Assembly: GCA_019247795.1 (NCBI GenBank) | Contig: JAFBAK010000142.1 | Span: 1-48,555 of the forward strand | Direction of reading: 5' to 3' | Length of the DNA stretch: 48,555 nt | Source: Hyphomicrobiales bacterium | GTDB taxonomy: Bacteria; Pseudomonadota; Alphaproteobacteria; Rhizobiales; Beijerinckiaceae | In this document: positions 44,711-48,555 of the stretch, piece after piece | How positions within the stretch are numbered: position 1 is the stretch's first letter | Layout of the letters: each line of letters opens with the position of its first letter | Notes under the pieces: generated by a model | Told to the model about the DNA's origin: nothing | Seen by the model: only the letters and a program-made list of their open reading frames with translations | The model's database searches: none | Translations under genes and position numbers: made by a program

Positions 44711-45898
44711 ATGACCGAAGCTGTGGCGCGACGGCGCGGCCGGATCACCGAAGTCGTGTTCTATTTCCTGCGGCTTGGCCTTCTGGGCTTCGGCGGTCCC
44801 GTGGCGCTCGTCGGCCAGATGGAGCGCGAGCTTGTCGACAAGGAGGGCTGGCTCACCAAAGCTGAGATGCGCGAGGCGATCGCCTTGTGCCAATCGCTGC
44901 CGGGGCCGCTCGCCATCCAGGTCGGCATCTACATCTCCTATCTGCGCGCGGGCTTTTGGGGCGCCTGGGCGGGAGGCTGGGCCTTCATCCTGCCGAACTT
45001 CGCCATCGTCGCGGCTCTCGGCGCGCTCTACGTCCACCTCGGCGAATTGAAGCCGGTCACCGCAGTCTTCTATGGCGTGAGCCCGGCGGTCATCGCGCTC
45101 ATCCTGCATTCCTGTTATCGCCTCGCGAAGCTCGGCATGGAGGATTGGCTGCAATGGGTGATCGCGGCCGCCTGCCTTGTCGTGACCGTGATCTTGCAAG
45201 CCGAAGTCGCGCTCCTCTTCATCGGCGCCGGCGCGATCGGCATCCTCTATTATGGCAGCTTCTTCAGCCGGCCGCCCAAGGCCACGGCTCTGAGCCTCGC
45301 CCCGGCCGCGATGGCGGCGGCGGCTTCGATCGCACCCGCGGCTGAGGCTTCCGTTCTCGGCAAGCTCTTCTTGTTCTTTCTCAAGGCAGGATCGCTCACC
45401 TTCGGCAGCGGGCTCGTCATCGTGCCTTTCCTCGAGCAAGGGCTGGTGCAGCAATATGGCTGGCTCGACGAGCGCCAATTCCTGGTCGCGGTCGCGATCG
45501 GCATGATCAGCCCAGGCCCTGTCGTCATCACGGCGACCTTCGTGGGCTATCTCGTCGCCGGATTTTGGGGCTCGCTCACCGCGACGATCGGCATCTTTCT
45601 CCCGTCCTTCATGTTCGTGCTGGTCGCGGCGCCGCTCCTGGCGCGCCATCGCACCAACCCGAATGTGCAAGGCTTCGTGAAGGGCGCTTATGCGGCGGCG
45701 ATCGGCACCATTCTCGGCGCCTGCATTCTGCTCGGCCGCATCGCGATCGGCGATTGGATCACGGCGCTCATCGGTCTCGTTTCGCTTGGCCTGCTCTTCC
45801 GCTGGAAAATCAGCAACCCCCTGCTCATCGCCGCGACCGCGGTGGTCGGGCTCATCGCCTTTCCGCTGCTCCAGCCCGCCTGGGTTTTGGTGAAATAA
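44711..45898 (+). CDS. chrA: ChrA chromate efflux transporter (two-domain form)
   Basis: This is the CHR-family inner-membrane chromate transporter, 395 residues, made of two homologous halves. Each half has the family motif: LLGFGGPVALVGQME with LCQSLPGPLAIQ in the first, and SLTFGSGLVIVPFLEQG with GMISPGPVVITATFVGYL in the second. It exports chromate across the membrane. It follows the ChrB_C-like gene with one base between stop and ATG, indicating a shared transcript, and precedes the phosphatase-like gene by 98 bp, where GATGC-CGGG-GCATC (45940-45953) forms a small hairpin without T-run. Confidence 0.95.
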   Translation: MTEAVARRRGRITEVVFYFLRLGLLGFGGPVALVGQMERELVDKEGWLTKAEMREAIALCQSLPGPLAIQVGIYISYLRAGFWGAWAGGWAFILPNFAIVAALGALYVHLGELKPVTAVFYGVSPAVIALILHSCYRLAKLGMEDWLQWVIAAACLVVTVILQAEVALLFIGAGAIGILYYGSFFSRPPKATALSLAPAAMAAAASIAPAAEASVLGKLFLFFLKAGSLTFGSGLVIVPFLEQGLVQQYGWLDERQFLVAVAIGMISPGPVVITATFVGYLVAGFWGSLTATIGIFLPSFMFVLVAAPLLARHRTNPNVQGFVKGAYAAAIGTILGACILLGRIAIGDWITALIGLVSLGLLFRWKISNPLLIAATAVVGLIAFPLLQPAWVLVK

Positions 45899-45996
45899 GG
45901 TGAACGATCATGCCGGTTCCCTTTATGCCGATCTGAGCTGATGCCGGGGCATCACGCGCGAATCGCAGGGTCCGAAATTCAAAACAGGAGAAACGC

Positions 45997-46431
45997 ATGA
46001 ACCCCTCGCAAACCGTCGCATTCGTATGCCTGCATGGCTCGGCCAAGAGCCTGATCGCCGCCGAGCATATGGGCAGGCTCGCACGTGCCCGTGGTGTCGC
46101 GCTCGCGGCGACCACCTCGGGACCTGAGCCTGATGCCGAGGTGCCCCCGCATGTGATCGAAGGCTTGCTCAAGCACGGCGTCGACGCAAGCCGTCGCATC
46201 CCGGAAAAGGTAAGCGCGCCGGCTCTCGGGCAGGCAAGCCACATCGTCTCCTTTGGCTGCAACCTAAAGGACCTTGGTCTCGTCGGTGACGAGCGCATGA
46301 TCGACCAATGGGACGATTGTCCAGCGGTCATCGATGACTTCGAGATCGCTTACGCTTTCATCACCAAGAGGGTGGAGCAACTCTTCGAGCGAATGAACGC
46401 GCGCCAGGAAAGAAACGGGCCGGCGCGATGA
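45997..46431 (+). CDS. LMW phosphatase/arsenate-reductase-like protein with altered P-loop
   Basis: This 144-residue protein has the fold signature of low-molecular-weight phosphatases and thioredoxin-type arsenate reductases. AGGAGA precedes the ATG. The P-loop reads CLHGSAKS (Cys11 to Ser18) where the consensus is C-x5-R-S, so the phosphate-binding arginine is Lys17. A possible acid residue lies in IDQWDDCPAVIDD. The loss of Arg suggests reduced phosphatase activity, or binding of another oxyanion such as chromate; this is inference from the chr neighbours. The stop overlaps the reading frame of the next gene's upstream part. Confidence 0.75.
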   Translation: MNPSQTVAFVCLHGSAKSLIAAEHMGRLARARGVALAATTSGPEPDAEVPPHVIEGLLKHGVDASRRIPEKVSAPALGQASHIVSFGCNLKDLGLVGDERMIDQWDDCPAVIDDFEIAYAFITKRVEQLFERMNARQERNGPAR

Positions 46432-46466
46432 AAGCTTGGACGGGACGCAAAGGAAGGAGGCCACTC

Positions 46467-47345
46467 ATGTGGATGCAGTTTCTCGTTGGCCTGGTCGGCG
46501 TTTTCGCCCTCACGCTGCCGGCATCGGCAGAACCCGACTGGCAGGCGGTGGCCAAGGCCCTCGGGAGGGAGGGAGGCCTGCAGCAAGGCGGTGTCTACCG
46601 TGTCGGTCTGCCACGTACGGATCTCAAGGTGAGACTGGATGGCGTGGACCTCAAGGCCGGCTTTGCGCTCGGCTCATGGCTCGCCTTCATGCCGATGGGC
46701 GATGAGGCGATGGTGATGGGTGACCTTGTGCTCACGGGCGAGGAAGTGAACCCGGTCATGAAGAAATTTCTCGACGACGGGATCGAGATCACCGCGCTCC
46801 ACAATCATCTCCTGCGCGCGGAGCCCGCCACGATGTATATGCATATTTCAGCGCACGGCGACCCGGTGAAGCTCGCTGCCGCGCTTCACGAGGGGCTTCA
46901 GCTTAGCGGCACCCCGCTCGGTCCCGCTCCGCCACCATCGCCGGTTTCGCTCGATCTCGACACCGCAGGACTCGACTCGGCGCTGGGGTTCAAGGGAAAG
47001 GCGAATGGCGCGGTGTACCAATTTTCGATCCCGCGCGCGGATGCGGTGAGGGAAGAAGGCATGGTCATTCCCGAAGCGATGGGCTCGGCGATCGGCATAA
47101 ATTTTCAGCCTACAGGCGGGGGTAGAGCCGCCATCACGGGCGATCTCGTCCTCATTGCTTCCGAGGTCAATCCCGTTCTTCGCGCCTTGCGGATGAATGG
47201 GATCGAGGTCACCGCGGTGCACAACCACATGCTCGATGACGAGCCCCGAATCTTCTTCATGCATTTCTGGGGCAATGACGATGCGCAAAAGCTTGCCAAC
47301 GGACTGCGGGCCGCACTCGACAAGATCGCGGTCAAGAAGAGCTGA
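46467..47345 (+). CDS. DUF1259 protein, two repeats, probably exported
   Basis: This 292-residue protein has an N-terminal signal peptide (MWMQFLVGLVGVFALTLPASA-EPD) and two DUF1259 units. Each unit contains a His-rich pair: ITALHNHLL with MYMHISAHGD in the first and VTAVHNHML with FFMHFWGND in the second. The conserved histidines could bind metal. GGAAGGAGG lies seven bases before the ATG at 46467; the frame is open 39 bp further, overlapping the phosphatase-like gene. It is followed by the beta-propeller gene after 3 bp. The function of the family is unknown. Confidence 0.8.
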   Translation: MWMQFLVGLVGVFALTLPASAEPDWQAVAKALGREGGLQQGGVYRVGLPRTDLKVRLDGVDLKAGFALGSWLAFMPMGDEAMVMGDLVLTGEEVNPVMKKFLDDGIEITALHNHLLRAEPATMYMHISAHGDPVKLAAALHEGLQLSGTPLGPAPPPSPVSLDLDTAGLDSALGFKGKANGAVYQFSIPRADAVREEGMVIPEAMGSAIGINFQPTGGGRAAITGDLVLIASEVNPVLRALRMNGIEVTAVHNHMLDDEPRIFFMHFWGNDDAQKLANGLRAALDKIAVKKS

Positions 47346-47348
47346 GCG

Positions 47349-48329
47349 ATGCAAAGGCTCGCTGCCTTTGCCTTACTGGGATTCGTTCTGGTCAACGGGC
47401 CAATCGTGGCGCTGGCCGAGCCGCCTCTCCGGCTCGAGGCGAAAATTCCGCTCGGGAACGTAGCGGGTCGAATCGATCATCTCGCCGTCGATCTTGGCCG
47501 GAAGCGCTTGTTCGTCGCGGAGCTCGGCAACGACAGCGTGGGCGTGATCGACCTCGAGGAAGCCAAGGTCATCGACCGCATCGGCGGGTTGAAGGAGCCG
47601 CAGGGCGTTGCCTACGAGCCCTCGACCGAAATGCTGTATGTCACCAATGCCGGCGACGGCTCGGTGCGCCTTTTTCAAGGGATCGGACTCAAGCCCTCAG
47701 GGAAAATCGATCTCGGCGAGGACGCCGACAATATTCGCATCGATGCCTCGCATCCTCGCGTGCTGATCGGCTATGGCAATGGCGCCATTGCGATCATCGA
47801 TCCCGGCACCCGAGCGAAAACTGGCGTCGTGATCCTCGATGGCCATCCGGAGGGTTTCCAAACCGACGGCACGCGCATTTTCGCAAATGTGCCTGATGGC
47901 CGGCATGTAGCGGTCATCGAAGTAGCAGAGATCGCGACCCATGCGCGATGGCGATTCGGCGAACGCGGCCGAAACTTCCCCATGGCAATCGATGAGGAGC
48001 AAGGCTGGCTTGTCAGCGTGACGCGCGGGCCGGCGGAGCTCTTGAGGTTCGAGCTGGGCAACGGCGCGCTGCTTTCGAGGACCGATACCTGCGAGGACGC
48101 CGATGATGTCTCTATCGATGCCAAGCATCACCGCGTCTACATCAGCTGCGGGGAAGGCTTTCTCGACATCTTCGAGCAGCGAAACGGACATGAGCGGATC
48201 GCGCGCATTCCGACCGCGCGAGGCGCTCGGACATCTTTCTTCAGTCCAACGCTCGACCGACTCTTTCTCGCGGTGCGGGCGACGTCCGATGAACCAGCGG
48301 CAATCTGGGTATATGAGCCACAACCATGA
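47349..48329 (+). CDS. Secreted beta-propeller repeat protein (YVTN-like)
   Basis: This is a 326-residue protein with a signal peptide (MQRLAAFALLGFVLVNGPIVALA-EPP) and repeats of about 42 residues of the YVTN/NHL type: DLGRKRLFVAELGNDSVGVI, PSTEMLYVTNAGDGSVRLF, SHPRVLIGYGNGAIAIID and KHHRVYISCGEGFLDIF. The fold is probably a six- or seven-bladed propeller in the periplasm. It starts 3 bp after the DUF1259 gene, so the two belong to one transcript. Its ligand or partner is unknown. Confidence 0.85.
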   Translation: MQRLAAFALLGFVLVNGPIVALAEPPLRLEAKIPLGNVAGRIDHLAVDLGRKRLFVAELGNDSVGVIDLEEAKVIDRIGGLKEPQGVAYEPSTEMLYVTNAGDGSVRLFQGIGLKPSGKIDLGEDADNIRIDASHPRVLIGYGNGAIAIIDPGTRAKTGVVILDGHPEGFQTDGTRIFANVPDGRHVAVIEVAEIATHARWRFGERGRNFPMAIDEEQGWLVSVTRGPAELLRFELGNGALLSRTDTCEDADDVSIDAKHHRVYISCGEGFLDIFEQRNGHERIARIPTARGARTSFFSPTLDRLFLAVRATSDEPAAIWVYEPQP

Positions 48330-48369
48330 CGGTTCATCGCCAAAATGACACGCCCGGGCGGTGCCCCAA

Positions 48370-48555
48370 TCAGACCCCCGATTCCATGGTCGACACGAAG
48401 GCCGTCGACGGCATCATCAAGACGAAGGGCTCGAGGAGAGCAAACAAAGCCTCCTTCGTCATGTCCCCGGGCAGGCCGCGCGGCTCGCGCCCTTGCACCG
48501 CGTCCGTGACGAGCGTCGCCGGAACGCCGATCGCACACGCACCGATCGCGGTTCC
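48370..48555 (-). CDS. Partial minus-strand CDS at window edge, unknown
   Basis: Read on the minus strand from the window end, an open frame enters as GTAIGACAIGVPATLVTDAV and ends in VSTMESGV with TGA at 48372-48370. It is a 61-residue C-terminal piece. It converges with the beta-propeller gene, and codon third positions are GC-rich as in a real gene. I cannot assign a family. The 5' part lies outside the window. Confidence 0.45.
   Translation of the reverse strand, partial: GTAIGACAIGVPATLVTDAVQGREPRGLPGDMTKEALFALLEPFVLMMPSTAFVSTMESGV

Noticed and set aside
45940-45953. Terminator hairpin after chrA
   Set aside because: It is a 5-bp GATGC/GCATC stem with no T-run; downstream genes have good ribosome sites and may be co-transcribed.

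Overview
The window is GC-rich, densely coding chromosomal DNA from an alphaproteobacterium, most likely of the order Hyphomicrobiales (Rhizobiales). I base this on the ssb-marC-gyrA neighbourhood, the small 'ISRKHGNTLI'-type protein, a PHA-system protein, several MocR/Pot/Ytf-type transport loci and frequent GTG/TTG starts. No phage, transposase, CRISPR array or rRNA was seen. All assignments come from reading motifs; no database search was run.

Layout. (1) 1-14.9 kb is a catabolic and uptake region. It holds a fused HyuA-HyuB hydantoinase/oxoprolinase (5' end outside the window), an OPT-family transporter, a proline-racemase-family enzyme, an acyl-CoA dehydrogenase, a two-subunit TPP-dependent decarboxylase, a four-gene polyamine-type ABC importer and a divergent MocR-type regulator with a clear palindromic operator. 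(2) 14.9-17.9 kb holds small conserved proteins, a PolX/PHP protein whose polymerase aspartates look lost, and a PHA granule-type protein. (3) 18-22.6 kb is a YtfQ/YtfR-like sugar ABC importer whose two permeases are fused into one polypeptide. (4) 22.69-23.00 kb, minus strand, is a tRNA-Leu(UAA) gene interrupted by a 224-nt group I intron. This is the clearest unusual element in the window, and it has its own promoter. (5) 23.1-31.9 kb is an exopolysaccharide locus: a Wzc-like co-polymerase without a Walker A lysine, a Wza-like export protein, a GT4 glycosyltransferase, a priming sugar transferase, a Wzy/ligase-like protein and a flippase. (6) 32-37.6 kb holds gyrA, marC, ssb and a DUF3095 cyclase-like protein. 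(7) 37.8-43 kb holds an AsmA-like protein, a 3-oxoacid CoA-transferase pair, NnrU, a cysteine-cluster protein and a small HTH-like protein. (8) 43.1-48.3 kb is a chromate-resistance locus: chrB divergent from a stand-alone ChrB C-terminal protein, then chrA, a P-loop-altered LMW phosphatase/arsenate-reductase-like protein, a DUF1259 protein and a secreted beta-propeller. The window ends inside a minus-strand gene of unknown function.

How they work together. In the first region MocR, Pot-type import, TPP decarboxylase, acyl-CoA dehydrogenase and racemase/dehydratase look like a pathway for a small nitrogenous compound, but the substrate cannot be read from sequence. The polysaccharide genes form a complete Wzx/Wzy-type route: priming, transfer, flipping, polymerisation, length control and export. 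The chr genes form a closely packed run in which the last three members have no established place in chromate resistance.
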